Shown: positions 54,149 to 63,598, counted from the first letter of the stretch. The stretch: DNA of 64,000 nt from Actinomycetales bacterium (GCA_016715285.1 JADKAO010000008.1:62001-126000), one strand, 5' to 3'. The notes: a model not told the origin generated them from the sequence alone. Numbers and translations are program-made.

Positions 54149-55362
54149 GGGACCTGGTTCGCCGCGATCTCGACGAGCTTGCCGGCCTTGACCGAGTAGA
54201 TGCCCGAGCCGGTCGAGCCACGGTGCGAGTCGGCCGAGAACTTGACCTCACCGGTGCCGATGACGCCGCCGGTGTCGACCTTGTCCATCGACTCGAGGGC
54301 CTTGCGGATCGACTCGCCGGTGAGCTTGTCGCCGCTCGCGAGAGCCTTCTCGATGCCCTTGGCCATGACGTCCATCGTCGACCAGCCCTGGGCGTAGTGG
54401 ACACCCTTCTCAGCGAGGGACGAACCCTTGCCCTTGAGGTATTCCTCCATGACCGCGAGGCCCGGCTTGTTGGTGCCAGCAGGAGCGAACGGCTGGACCA
54501 TGATGTGGCCCTCGGCGTTCTCCGTGCCGGCGGTCTTGATGAAGAGCTCGTCAGCACACCAGTTGAGGCAGACGATCTTCATGTTGAGGTTCTGGGCCTT
54601 GATGTCCTTGGCGACCTGGGCGGCCGGGCTGGAGACGTTCTGGATGACGATGTACTTCGCGCCCTGCGCCTGCGCCTGCGAGAGCAGACCGACGAAGTTG
54701 GGCGTCTTGGGCATCGGGTAGGCCTTGTAGCCCAGCTGCAGGCCCTTGTCGGTGATCCACTTCTGGCCGTCGCCGACCGGGGCGGTGCCGAACGGGCTGT
54801 CGTTGTGGAAGACCGCAACCTCAGCCTTGCCGCCAGCGTCCTTCGCGATCCAGTTGAGCGCAACGCGCATCTGGTCGGAGTAGGTCGGAGCAACAACGAA
54901 GTTGTATGCCGACTGCTTCGGGTCGGTGAGGACCTCGGCATACGAGGCGCTCATGAAGGGGAGCTTGTCGGAGGCGACCTTGGTGCGCAGTGCCTCGGAG
55001 TCGCCGGTGCCCCAGCCCTGGATGACGACGGCGCCGTCGGCGACGTACTTCTTGTAGAGCTCCTCGGCCTTGGGCACCTGGTAGGCGTAGTCGTTGCTCA
55101 TCGCCTGGATCTTGCGGCCCTTGATGCCGCCCTTGGCGTTGATCCAGTCGATGTAGCCGAGCATGCCTTCGTTGTAGGGCTTGCCGACGTCGCCGGTCGC
55201 ACCGGTGAGGTCAGCGATGATGCCGACCTTGATCGGGGCAGCGTCTCCGCCGCCGCCGCCGCTGCCACTGCCACTGTTGGCCGCGCCTCCGCTGCAGGCG
55301 GCCAGGCCGAGCAGCACGGCCGCTGAGGCGGCGAGCAGCGCGCGCCGTGGGTAGTTCTTCAT
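54145..55362 (-). CDS. livK: Liv-type ABC transporter substrate-binding lipoprotein
   Basis: 405 residues. The signal peptide with lipobox LGLAACSG (cysteine near 23) is followed by a glycine/serine linker and the periplasmic-binding fold: KVGIIADLTGATGDVGKPYN, AVVIQGWGTGDSEALRTKVA, EVAVFHNDSPFGTAPVGDGQ. Members of this family near acyl-CoA ligases often bind aromatic or other carboxylic acids and not amino acids. It lies 79 bp after livM, perhaps with its own ribosome-binding site and higher expression. Confidence 0.9.
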   Translation of the reverse strand: MKNYPRRALLAASAAVLLGLAACSGGAANSGSGSGGGGGDAAPIKVGIIADLTGATGDVGKPYNEGMLGYIDWINAKGGIKGRKIQAMSNDYAYQVPKAEELYKKYVADGAVVIQGWGTGDSEALRTKVASDKLPFMSASYAEVLTDPKQSAYNFVVAPTYSDQMRVALNWIAKDAGGKAEVAVFHNDSPFGTAPVGDGQKWITDKGLQLGYKAYPMPKTPNFVGLLSQAQAQGAKYIVIQNVSSPAAQVAKDIKAQNLNMKIVCLNWCADELFIKTAGTENAEGHIMVQPFAPAGTNKPGLAVMEEYLKGKGSSLAEKGVHYAQGWSTMDVMAKGIEKALASGDKLTGESIRKALESMDKVDTGGVIGTGEVKFSADSHRGSTGSGIYSVKAGKLVEIAANQVP

Positions 55363-55441
55363 AAGGACTCCATTCGGTGCTGTGCCGGTGAGGGCGGGGG
55401 TGGTGCGGGTGGGAATCGGGGGACGTGCTTCTAGGTGAGAG

Positions 55442-56500
55442 CTAGTAGCGGAAGGGCCAGAACCGGATGTAGTCCTTGATGCGTGACCAAATCCGATCGA
55501 GCCCTCGAGGTTCGACGAGGAGGAAGGCGATGATGGCGAGACCGAACACGGCGTTCTTAATGGCTGGCAGTTGCTCGCTAATGAACGGAGCCGTGTCGCG
55601 CACCTTGTCGCCAGCTTCGGTGAGCAGCGCCGGCAACAGCATCATGAAGACAGCGCCATAAACCGAGCCCGCGATGCTGCCGAGCCCACCGACGATGATC
55701 ATCGCGAGGTAGAGGACTGAGACATCGAGCGAGAACCGCTCCCAGGTCACCGTCTCGGTGTAGTAGGCCGAGAGCGCGCCGGAGAGCCCGACGAAACCAC
55801 TCGACACAGCAAAGGCGGTGACCTTGGCACGGGTGAGGTTGACGCCGATGGCTTCGGCGGCGATGTCCTGGTCACGGACCGCCATGAAGGACCGCCCCAG
55901 CGCGGTACGGAAGAGGTTGCGGGCGGCGAAGACCGACAGCACGGTGACGGGCAGCAAGATCCAATACCACTGCAGCTCAAAGGTTTCGCGTTCGATCTGC
56001 CAGCCAAAGAGGTTGAGCCGAGGCACCTCGATGTAGCCCTTGTCCTCGGTCAGCCAACCCCAGCGCTTGACGACGAACATGATGATCTCTTGCGAGGCCA
56101 GGGTCGCGATCGCGAGATACAGACCCTTGAGCCGCAGAGCCGGGAGGCCGAAGAGCGCACCGATGACGGCTGTCGCGAGGACGGCGACAATGACCGCGAC
56201 CGGCACGGGCAGGCCAGCGCGGGTCGACAGGATCGCCGACGTGTAGGCACCGACGGCGAGGAAGCCTCCCTGACCGAGCGAGATCTGGCCGGTGAACCCG
56301 ACAAGGATGTTGAGCCCCACCGCGCCGATGACGGCGATGAGGATCGAGTTGCCGATCCCGAGCCAGTACGTATTGAGGATGTAGGGGGCCAGGAACAGCC
56401 CGAGGAAGATGAGGGCAAGGCGCGCCCACTCAGCCTTGGTATGCCGGAGCCGCAACTCCGCCTTGTAAGAGCGGTGGTGTATGCCGGTCGCAGTCGCCAT
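55442..56500 (-). CDS. livM: Liv-type ABC transporter permease LivM
   Basis: 352 residues with about nine membrane helices. The family block LNILVGFTGQISLGQGGFLA and GRSFMAVRDQDIAAEAIGVN (the EAA-like cytosolic loop) are present. It begins three bases after the livH stop. It forms the channel with LivH. Confidence 0.92.
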   Translation of the reverse strand: MATATGIHHRSYKAELRLRHTKAEWARLALIFLGLFLAPYILNTYWLGIGNSILIAVIGAVGLNILVGFTGQISLGQGGFLAVGAYTSAILSTRAGLPVPVAVIVAVLATAVIGALFGLPALRLKGLYLAIATLASQEIIMFVVKRWGWLTEDKGYIEVPRLNLFGWQIERETFELQWYWILLPVTVLSVFAARNLFRTALGRSFMAVRDQDIAAEAIGVNLTRAKVTAFAVSSGFVGLSGALSAYYTETVTWERFSLDVSVLYLAMIIVGGLGSIAGSVYGAVFMMLLPALLTEAGDKVRDTAPFISEQLPAIKNAVFGLAIIAFLLVEPRGLDRIWSRIKDYIRFWPFRY

Positions 56501-56503
56501 CGG

Positions 56504-57376
56504 TCAGACCCTCTCGATCCGCGTCTCGCCGAAGATGCCGTAGGGGCGGACCAGGAGGATGCCCACCAGGACGACATAAGGAATGACCTCTGCGAGGCCG
56601 GGATCGGCATACCCAGAGACGTATTGCTTGAGTAGCCCGATGGTGAGGCCACCGACGATGGTGCCGGGCACGGAGTCCAGGCCGCCGAGGATGACGACCG
56701 GGAACACGATGAGGCCGAACGACGCGATGCCCTGCTCGACTGCGGACAGGTCAGACAGGAGCACACCAGCGATGAGCGCGCTCACAGCGGCCAAGGCCCA
56801 CGCCATCGCGAAGACTCGACGCACGGAGATGCCCATCGTGAGGGCCGCCTGCTGGTCGTCGGCGACCGCGCGCATCGCGATGCCGTGTCTTGACTTGCGG
56901 AAGAAGATCGTGAAGGCCGCGAGGACCACACCGGCGATGACGATGACGAGCAGGCGGTTGAGGGGCACAGTGACCCCGGCGACCTCCACACTCTGGGTGG
57001 GCAGGATCTTGGGTTGCTCGCGCACGGACGTGCCATAGAACATCTGCACGAGCGCCTTGAGCACTGCGGACAGACCGATGGTCACCATGATGACGCTGAT
57101 CGCATGCTCACCGATGAGCGGTCGCAGGACGAAGCGCTCCACGACCACACCGAGGGCGACCGCGACGATGACACCGACAACGCTGGCGAGGATCCACGGC
57201 AGCCCCATGAGGACGAATGCCGTGTAGAAGGTGTAGGCCCCCACGAGGAGGAACTCGCCTTGGGCGAAGTTGATGACTCGCGTCGCCTTGTAGATGAGCA
57301 CGAAGCCCAGCGCTGCGAGCGCGAGGATCGCGCCATCGGCGAGGCCGTAGACGCTGAGCGAGATGAAGGTGTTCAC
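56504..57376 (-). CDS. livH: Liv-type ABC transporter permease LivH
   Basis: 290 residues with eight helices. GLADGAILALAALGFVLIYK at the N-terminus, NFAQGEFLLVGAYTFY, and GIAMRAVADDQQAALTMGIS (cytosolic loop) match LivH. The GTG start overlaps the ligase stop by four bases. Confidence 0.92.
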   Translation of the reverse strand: MNTFISLSVYGLADGAILALAALGFVLIYKATRVINFAQGEFLLVGAYTFYTAFVLMGLPWILASVVGVIVAVALGVVVERFVLRPLIGEHAISVIMVTIGLSAVLKALVQMFYGTSVREQPKILPTQSVEVAGVTVPLNRLLVIVIAGVVLAAFTIFFRKSRHGIAMRAVADDQQAALTMGISVRRVFAMAWALAAVSALIAGVLLSDLSAVEQGIASFGLIVFPVVILGGLDSVPGTIVGGLTIGLLKQYVSGYADPGLAEVIPYVVLVGILLVRPYGIFGETRIERV

Positions 57377-59358
57377 CGGCGACCACTCCAGACGGGGCGT
57401 CGACCGCGGCCTTCGGGCTCGCGGTAATGCGTGAGGTCGATGATCTTGAGGTCGATCGTCCGATCGACTTTGGTGCCGTCCTGATAGGCGACGGTGGTCG
57501 TGATGCCGACCCGGTCGTCACCGCGGCCGAGTGCGTCGATGAGCACGCCATAGCGGTCGGCGATGACATTGCGCCGGACCTTGCGGGTGCGGGTGATCTC
57601 ATCGTCGTCAGGGTCAAACTGCTTGTGCAGCAACAGGAATCGCTTGACCCGGATGCTCTCGGGGAGGTCCTCGTTGGAGCGGTTGACCTCTTCGGAGATG
57701 AGCTCTTGCACCTCAGGCTTGGCCGCGAGGTCGGTATAGGTCGTGTAAGACAGCCGCTCGTGCTCGGCCCACGATCCAGTCGTCATCGGGTCGATCGTGA
57801 GGATCGCCGTCATGCCGCCGTCGGGCCCAGAGAAGGTCACGGCCTCTTCGATATAGGGCGAGAACTTCAGCTTGTTCTCGATGAACGCTGACGAGAATCT
57901 CGTGCCGTCGGCCGTGGTGAGCACGTCCTTGAGCCGGTCGATGACGACCAAGTGGCCGTTGTCGTCGAGATATCCCGCGTCGCCGGTGTGCAGCCAGCCT
58001 TGCCCGTCCACGGCTTCAGCAGTCGCGTCGGGGTTGCGGTGGTAGCCCTTGAAGACCGAGTCGGAACGCAGCAAGATCTCGCCGTCGTCGGCGATCCGGA
58101 TCTCGGTGCCAGCGATCGGCGTGCCGACGGTGTTGAAGGCAATGTCGTCGTCGCGGTGGACGACGGCGATGCCGCAAATCTCGGTCTGCCCGTAGATCTG
58201 CTTGAGGTTGACCCCGATGGCGTGGAAGAACCGGAACACGTCAGGTCCGAGGGGCGCTCCACCGGTGTAGGCGTGCCCGGTGCGGGCGAGCCCGAGTTGG
58301 TCGCGGACCGGCCGCAGCGCAACCTGGTCGGCCACCAGGTGCAGGAGCTTGAGCGGGCCAGCGCTCTGCCCCTTGATCTTGCGCTCGGCGACCTTGTCAC
58401 CGATGTCATAACCCCAGCCAAAGACCTTGCGTTTGAGCCAGCCGGCCTCGTCGATCCGCACCTGGACCTCCGAGAGCATCGACTCCCAGATCCGCGGCGG
58501 GCTGAACATGACGTCCGGCCCGATCTCGCGCATGTCGGTCTTTTGGGTCGAGGAGTCCTCGGGGAAGGAAATCGTCAACCCCCGCGAGAGCCCGCACGCG
58601 ACCGCGAGCATCTGCTCACCGATCCACGCGAACGGCAGGAAGGACACATAGCGGTCCTTGGGGTCGATGGGGTCGATCGTCGTGAGGTGATCGGCCATCG
58701 CGAGCAGGTTGGTGTGCGAGAGCTCGGCGAGCTTGGGCCGGCTCGTCGTGCCCGACGTGGTGCAGATGACCGCGATGTCGTCGGGCTGGCCGGCAGCGAT
58801 CTGCTCGTCGAGCCAGCCAGCGCGGGACGTGCCCCACTCATGGCCGAGTTGCTCGACCTCGGTGAAGTCCTTGAGGTACTCCTCGGTGTACTGCTCCAGC
58901 CCGTGCGGGTCGTAATAGACCACGGTCTCCAGCAGCAGGGGCGGCATATCGGCGTATGCCGTGCTCGCCAGTTGCGGGTACTCCTCCCGCAGCCGGATGA
59001 GCTTGTCGACCTGCTCCTGGTCTTCGGCCACGACGACCTTGACGCGGGCGAGGGTGAGGATGTGGAGCAGCTCTTCGCCGATCGACGTGGGGTAGATGCC
59101 GACGACCGCAGCGCCAATGCTCTGCGCGGCCAGCTCGGCAATGAGCCATTCCGGCCGGTTATCACCGAGCACGGCGACGATGTCGCCGCGCTTGACGCCG
59201 AGGGCAGCCAGGCCGTGCGCGAAATCCCGCACGCGGGCGGCATACAGGCTCCAACTCATGGGCGCCCAGATGCCATAACGCTTCTCTTGCATCGCGGTCG
59301 CATTGGGGCGCGTCTGCGCGAGGTGCGCGAGCAGCCTCGGGAAGGTGTCGCCAGCCAT
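57373..59358 (-). CDS. Long-chain-type acyl-CoA ligase within the liv operon
   Basis: 661 residues. MSWSLYAARVRDFAHGLAAL, VICTTSGTTSRPKLAELSHT (P-loop), QIYGQTEICGIAVVHRDDDI, GWLHTGDAGYLDDNGHLVVI and DRLKDVLTTADGTRFSSAFI identify the FAA/long-chain family. The C-terminal region is long (TRTRKVRRNVIADRYG carries the lysine area). Its ATG overlaps the livG stop and its stop overlaps livH, so it is made together with the transporter and probably activates the imported acid with CoA. Confidence 0.9.
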   Translation of the reverse strand: MAGDTFPRLLAHLAQTRPNATAMQEKRYGIWAPMSWSLYAARVRDFAHGLAALGVKRGDIVAVLGDNRPEWLIAELAAQSIGAAVVGIYPTSIGEELLHILTLARVKVVVAEDQEQVDKLIRLREEYPQLASTAYADMPPLLLETVVYYDPHGLEQYTEEYLKDFTEVEQLGHEWGTSRAGWLDEQIAAGQPDDIAVICTTSGTTSRPKLAELSHTNLLAMADHLTTIDPIDPKDRYVSFLPFAWIGEQMLAVACGLSRGLTISFPEDSSTQKTDMREIGPDVMFSPPRIWESMLSEVQVRIDEAGWLKRKVFGWGYDIGDKVAERKIKGQSAGPLKLLHLVADQVALRPVRDQLGLARTGHAYTGGAPLGPDVFRFFHAIGVNLKQIYGQTEICGIAVVHRDDDIAFNTVGTPIAGTEIRIADDGEILLRSDSVFKGYHRNPDATAEAVDGQGWLHTGDAGYLDDNGHLVVIDRLKDVLTTADGTRFSSAFIENKLKFSPYIEEAVTFSGPDGGMTAILTIDPMTTGSWAEHERLSYTTYTDLAAKPEVQELISEEVNRSNEDLPESIRVKRFLLLHKQFDPDDDEITRTRKVRRNVIADRYGVLIDALGRGDDRVGITTTVAYQDGTKVDRTIDLKIIDLTHYREPEGRGRRPVWSGRR

Positions 59359-60197
59359 CAGTGGTCCTCCGCCCCGAGGTAGGCCTCGACGACAGCCGGG
59401 TTGGCCTTGACTTCGTCGGGGGTGCCATCGGCGATGAGGCGCCCGAAGTCGAGCACCGAGACGCGGTCGGAGATGTCCATGACGACCGCCATGTCGTGCT
59501 CGATGAGGATGACCGTCACCCCCGCGAGTTCGTGGACGTCGAGGACATAGCGGGCCATGTCCTCCTTCTCCTCGGAGTTCATGCCAGCCATCGGCTCGTC
59601 CAGGAGCAAGAGCGACGGCTGCACCGCGAGCGCGCGGCCGAGCTCGACGCGCTTCTGAATGCCGTAGGCCAAGGACCCAACTGGCTTGTGCCGGAAGGCT
59701 TGCAACGACAGGAGGTCGATGACTTCTTCGACCAGGCCACGGTGGGCAATCTCTTGGGCCCGCGCGGGGCCGAACCACAGCAGCGACGCGGCAATGCTGT
59801 GCCGCATGTGGGTATGCCGTCCGAGCATGAGGTTCTCGAGCACTGTGAGTCCCGAGAAGAGCTCGATGTTTTGGAAGGACCGGGCGACGCCGAGGCGGGC
59901 GATCTTGTGCGGCGGAAACGAGGTGAGCTCGTGGGCTACCCCCTCCGCGCCCGTGTGCAAGGTCACCGAGCCTTGCTGGGGGTGGTAGAGCCCGCTGACG
60001 CAGTTGAGCAGACTTGACTTGCCGGCGCCGTTGGGCCCGATCACGGAGTGAATGTGCCCTTGCGTGACGGTGAAGCTCACGTCTTGCAGCGCGACGACCC
60101 CGCCGAAGCGGAGTTCGATGTCGCGGATCTCCAAGGCTGGACTGCCCGCAGGCAGCGTCGAGGAGTTCAAAGAATGCTCGTAGGCGCGAGTGCGCAC
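59358..60197 (-). CDS. livG: Liv-type ABC transporter ATPase LivG
   Basis: 279 residues. Walker A SVIGPNGAGKSSLLNCVSGL, the LivG-type signature GSLAYGIQKRVELGRAL, Walker B LLLLDEPMAGMNSEEKEDM and ILIEHDMAVVMDISDRVSVL are present. I chose GTG 60197 because GGGAGG lies five bases upstream; an ATG at 60236 is in frame but abuts the operator and has no ribosome-binding site. It is the first gene of the livG-ligase-livHMKF-paaK-like operon. Confidence 0.9.
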   Translation of the reverse strand: MRTRAYEHSLNSSTLPAGSPALEIRDIELRFGGVVALQDVSFTVTQGHIHSVIGPNGAGKSSLLNCVSGLYHPQQGSVTLHTGAEGVAHELTSFPPHKIARLGVARSFQNIELFSGLTVLENLMLGRHTHMRHSIAASLLWFGPARAQEIAHRGLVEEVIDLLSLQAFRHKPVGSLAYGIQKRVELGRALAVQPSLLLLDEPMAGMNSEEKEDMARYVLDVHELAGVTVILIEHDMAVVMDISDRVSVLDFGRLIADGTPDEVKANPAVVEAYLGAEDH

Positions 60198-60239
60198 TGC
60201 GTCCTCCCGGTCATCGGCGACTGGTGGTGCGAGCATACT

Positions 60240-60256
60240 TTTCCACTATGTGGAAA
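60240..60256. promoter_or_regulatory. Candidate IclR operator between livG and iclR
   Basis: TTTCCAC-TAT-GTGGAAA is a perfect inverted repeat with 7-bp arms in the 135-bp divergent promoter region. IclR-family proteins bind short AT-rich palindromes of this size, so it may control both the liv operon and the regulator. Confidence 0.6.
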
Positions 60257-60332
60257 CGCAATGGCTTCTGGTGAAATCAGACTCCACAGGTAGAGTGCGC
60301 AGGATCAGGGATGAGTGAGGAAGGCGGGGGCG

Positions 60333-61088
60333 ATGCCGCTGAGCGATGCGCTGCAGGAGGCGCCGGGCTCTCTAGGCACGGTGCGCAATGCGGCTGTGCT
60401 GCTCAATCTGCTTGGTGAGGGGCCGGCATACCAGCAGCTCACCGATCTCGCAGACCGTTCCGGGCTGTCGATCCCCACGGTCCACCGGCTGCTGCGTTCG
60501 CTCGTGCTTGCCGACCTCGTCGAGCAGGACCCGCGCTCGTCGCGCTACGGCCTCGGACCTGAGTTGACCCGCCTCTCCCACCGGTACCTCGCGCGTCTGC
60601 CCGTCCTGGCTGCGCTTGCGCCCTACCTGACCCAGGTTCGCGACGCTGTGGCGGCAACGGTGCACGTCCAAGCGCTGGTGCGCTCGCAAGTTGTCTACAT
60701 CGATCGCGTCGACGGCCCGGATGCTGGCCTCTTCCGCGACTCGCATCTCGTGAGTCCGGCACTGACCACCGCGGGTGGCCGGTTGCTGGCCGCGCGCGCT
60801 GATGACGAGCGCTGGAAGGCCGTGCTCGCGGAGACCCCTGAGCCCGTCCGCAGCCTCGCCGACCGAAGTCGTGACGAGTGGGCTCACGCCGCATGGCTGG
60901 TTGCAGACGCGGACCTGCCCGGTATGCCGGTCGAGGTCGCCGTTCCGGTCATCGACGCGTCGGGGACAGTCTCGGCGGCCCTCGTCGTCGACCTTGCCGG
61001 AGGCTATGACGACGCGCGCCTCGCCACCGTGGTTGCCAACCTCACTCGTGCCGTCAATGCTGCTGTGCGGACCCTCGGCCATGGCTGA
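60333..61088 (+). CDS. IclR-family transcriptional regulator
   Basis: 251 residues from ATG 60333 (AGGAAGG eight bases upstream). The N-terminal winged helix (QQLTDLADRSGLSIPTVHRL, LLRSLVLADLVEQD) is followed by the IclR effector domain (LVRSQVVYIDRVDGPDAG, PALTTAGGRLLAARADDERW, VAVPVIDASGTVSAALVVDL). It is divergent from the liv operon and overlaps the next gene by eight bases, so it probably senses the carboxylic acid or CoA ester handled there. Confidence 0.9.
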   Translation: MPLSDALQEAPGSLGTVRNAAVLLNLLGEGPAYQQLTDLADRSGLSIPTVHRLLRSLVLADLVEQDPRSSRYGLGPELTRLSHRYLARLPVLAALAPYLTQVRDAVAATVHVQALVRSQVVYIDRVDGPDAGLFRDSHLVSPALTTAGGRLLAARADDERWKAVLAETPEPVRSLADRSRDEWAHAAWLVADADLPGMPVEVAVPVIDASGTVSAALVVDLAGGYDDARLATVVANLTRAVNAAVRTLGHG

Positions 61089-62958
61089 ATCACCTAGCGG
61101 GGCAGCGCAATTGGGTCCTGACCTGGAAGCGTGGGGTCCAGTTCTTGACCGTATGCCGTGGCGCGAGACGCCGGCGCAGTGGTGGGAGCCGGGACCTCGC
61201 CATGGCACATGGTTCCCTGGAGGGCGGCTCAATGCGGCGACGGCGCTGGTGACCGTCACAGCGGAACGCACACCCGACGCGGTGGCCATCTATTGGGAGG
61301 GCGAGCCGGGTGACCGGCGGTCGCTCACCTATGGCCAGCTCGAAGACGACGTCGTCGCCCTCTCGCGCGGCTTGCGCTCACTGGGTGTCGGAGTCGGTGA
61401 CGTCGTCGCCCTCCACCTCGGCTGGCTCCCCGAGACCGTGGTCGCCATGATCGCCTGCGCCAGAGTCGGCGCGGCGTATGCCGTGATCCCCACTCCCTTG
61501 CCTCCCGAGGCGATGGCCGACCGCCTGGTCACACTCGGCCCCAAGGTGCTCTTCACCCAAGACGGAGCGTGGCGGCATGGCACCGTCCTGCCGCTGAAGG
61601 CTCGCGCGGACGAAGCGCTGAGCGGCGTTGACGGGATCGAGCACACGGTGGTCGTCCGTCGGACGGGTATCGACATTGGCTGGTTTGAGGGCGATCGCTG
61701 GTATCACGACCTCGTTGCGGCAGCACGTCCTGGCCGGGATCGCTCGGACGTTAAAAACAGTGCGCGGCACAGTGATTTGCCGGCTGACGTCGCCGCACAG
61801 CACCCACTCGTCCTCGTCTCGTTGGCTCACCGGCGTGGCCGTCCGGTGACGATTGCCCTTGGTGGGGCGGCGGTCGTCGCGAGCGCGCTCATGGTGCATC
61901 GGGCTGGTCTCGCGCAGGGCACGGTGTTGTGGTGCGCCGGTGACGTGTCGTGGTTGGGCACCCAGGTGCACGGTGTCTATGGCCCGCTTGCGGCAGGTGA
62001 GACTGCAGTGATTTATGAGGGCACGGTCACGGTGCCCACCCCTGCGCGCGCCTGGCAGATCATGCAGCGGTATGCCGTCACCACCCTCATCACAACCCCG
62101 TCGGTCCTGCGCACGATCCGGTCGCTGGCCGTCCAGCTCGGCGAGGTGCCCGACGTCAGCGAGTTGCGACGCGTCGTGTCCTTCGGCGAACCCATGGACC
62201 CGGAAGTCCGGCGATGGGCGGCGTCCGGTCTGCGCCGTGACGGCGTCGAGTTGGCGGACGGCTGGGGCCAAGTCGAGCTCGGCGGAATCGTCATGATCGA
62301 TGCGCCGGTTGACGGCCCCGCTATGCCCGACCTTGGTGCGGTGGTGGTCGACTCGGCCGGCCAACCCGTCCCGCAAGGAGACGTCGGAGAGTTGGTCGTC
62401 ACCCGACCGTGGGCTGGCGCCATGGTGGCGGCCCGTGGGCCGCGTGCCGAGGGTGACGCGACCGCGTGGGAACGGGTTCCTGGTGTCTACGCCACCGATG
62501 ACCTCGCGCGGGTCGACGCTCACGGGCGGGTGGAGTTCCTCGGTCGCACTGACGAGATCGTCTCTGTGTCCGGGCAGCTCGTCTCCCTCATGGAGATCCG
62601 CGCGGTCCTCGCTGAGCACCCCTTTGTCGCCGCGGTCGACGTCATCGAACGCCGCGATCACGCGGGTGGCCGCTATCTCGCGGCAGCTGTCGTGCTGACC
62701 CCCGAGGCGGACGGCGCCGCAGGTGCCGAGCTCACCGCAGTCGCCCGCGACCTTGGCCAAAGTGTGCGGGAGACTCTCGGTGGCCTCGCCCGACCCCGGC
62801 TCATCATGGTCGTTGATCGCTACGGCGACGAGTTGCGCGGTGACGAGCGCCGCCGCGCGCTGGCCGGCATACCCGTCCCTGACATGCACGAGCCGCGGCG
62901 CATCACGTGGGGGCAGATCCTCGCGGCAGCCGAGCACACGGCGTCACCTCCGCGCTGA
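61081..62958 (+). CDS. Degenerate acetyl-CoA-synthetase-like protein
   Basis: 625 residues. The N-terminus follows acetyl-CoA synthetases (WWEPGPRHGTWFPGGRLNAA, DAVAIYWEGEPGDRRSLTYG, GVGVGDVVALHLGWLPETVV). Key active-site motifs are changed: the P-loop TSGSTGxPKG reads VSLAHRRGRPVTIALGG, the YWQTE motif reads GWGQVELGG, and the C-terminal catalytic lysine region reads DRYGDELRGDERRRAL without lysine. It retains YATDDLARVDAHGRVEFLGR and TDEIVSVSGQLVSLMEIRAV. It may bind an acyl-CoA or acyl-AMP as a regulator or partner of the upstream IclR protein and not act as an enzyme; this is inference. Confidence 0.75.
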   Translation: MAESPSGAAQLGPDLEAWGPVLDRMPWRETPAQWWEPGPRHGTWFPGGRLNAATALVTVTAERTPDAVAIYWEGEPGDRRSLTYGQLEDDVVALSRGLRSLGVGVGDVVALHLGWLPETVVAMIACARVGAAYAVIPTPLPPEAMADRLVTLGPKVLFTQDGAWRHGTVLPLKARADEALSGVDGIEHTVVVRRTGIDIGWFEGDRWYHDLVAAARPGRDRSDVKNSARHSDLPADVAAQHPLVLVSLAHRRGRPVTIALGGAAVVASALMVHRAGLAQGTVLWCAGDVSWLGTQVHGVYGPLAAGETAVIYEGTVTVPTPARAWQIMQRYAVTTLITTPSVLRTIRSLAVQLGEVPDVSELRRVVSFGEPMDPEVRRWAASGLRRDGVELADGWGQVELGGIVMIDAPVDGPAMPDLGAVVVDSAGQPVPQGDVGELVVTRPWAGAMVAARGPRAEGDATAWERVPGVYATDDLARVDAHGRVEFLGRTDEIVSVSGQLVSLMEIRAVLAEHPFVAAVDVIERRDHAGGRYLAAAVVLTPEADGAAGAELTAVARDLGQSVRETLGGLARPRLIMVVDRYGDELRGDERRRALAGIPVPDMHEPRRITWGQILAAAEHTASPPR

Positions 62959-62979
62959 CCTTTTCGAGATCCCGCCCGA

Positions 62980-62991
62980 TAACCTCCCCGT
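62980..62991 (+). promoter_or_regulatory. Leaderless-type promoter of the YbaK gene
   Basis: TAACCT at 62980-62985 lies six bases before ATG 62992, without room for a ribosome-binding site. Confidence 0.4.
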
Positions 62992-63525
62992 ATGCCGTCC
63001 GCCCGCGGGACCCTCACCTGGCACCCACTTGCCTCGCGACTCGACCTCGTCGCGCCCACCGTTGCCGCCGCAGCTGGGCTGGCACCCGGTGCTGAGGTCG
63101 CGTCGATCGATCCTGAGCTCGCTGACACGGCTGCTTTCTGCGCGGCATACGACGTGGCGCCGGAGGCGTCAGCGAACTGTGTCGTCGTCGAGGGCCGCCG
63201 CGGCGAGCGGATCGTGCACGCTGCGGTGATGGTGCTCGCGATCGACCGCGCGGACATCAACAAGACCGTGCGCAAACACTTGGACGTGCGCAAGCTGTCG
63301 TTCATGGGTCAGCCCGACGCCGAGGCGCTCACGGGCATGCGCCAGGGCGGGATCACGCCGGTGGGGCTGCCGTCGGACTGGACCATCCTGGTCGATGCGG
63401 CGGTCGTCGCGGCCGGGCCAGTTGTCATCGGCGCGGGGGAGCGGGGCGCGAAGCTGCTCGTCGACGGAGCGGTTCTTGCTGGTCTGCCTGGCGCCGAAGT
63501 GATCGCCCTCGCGCTGCCCCGCTGA
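62992..63525 (+). CDS. YbaK/aminoacyl-tRNA deacylase-domain protein
   Basis: 177 residues with the YbaK fold: DVAPEASANCVVVEGRRGER, VHAAVMVLAIDRADINKTVR, KHLDVRKLSFMGQPDAEALT and MRQGGITPVGLPSDWTILVD. Such domains hydrolyse mischarged tRNAs in trans. The nearby argS gene hints at a translation quality role. ATG 62992 fits a leaderless transcript. Confidence 0.88.
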   Translation: MPSARGTLTWHPLASRLDLVAPTVAAAAGLAPGAEVASIDPELADTAAFCAAYDVAPEASANCVVVEGRRGERIVHAAVMVLAIDRADINKTVRKHLDVRKLSFMGQPDAEALTGMRQGGITPVGLPSDWTILVDAAVVAAGPVVIGAGERGAKLLVDGAVLAGLPGAEVIALALPR

Positions 63526-63585
63526 GGCGGCTACGGCATACCCGAGCCCCTCTTGCCTGCGAAAGAGTGGGTTGTCGCGCGCCGA

Positions 63586-63598
63586 TATCCTGGCGGGT
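63586..63598 (+). promoter_or_regulatory. Leaderless-type promoter of argS
   Basis: TATCCT at 63586-63591 lies seven bases before ATG 63599. The start codon itself is part of a GGGTATGCCGT motif, the right arm of an inverted pair with ACGGCATACCC at 63533-63543. Confidence 0.4.

Noticed and set aside
57373..59778. 801-residue form of the acyl-CoA ligase
   Set aside because: The N-terminal 140 residues overlap livG on the same strand in another frame; the family start is ATG 59358.
60198..60236. LivG start at ATG 60236
   Set aside because: It has no ribosome-binding site and abuts the palindromic operator; GTG 60197 has GGGAGG five bases upstream.
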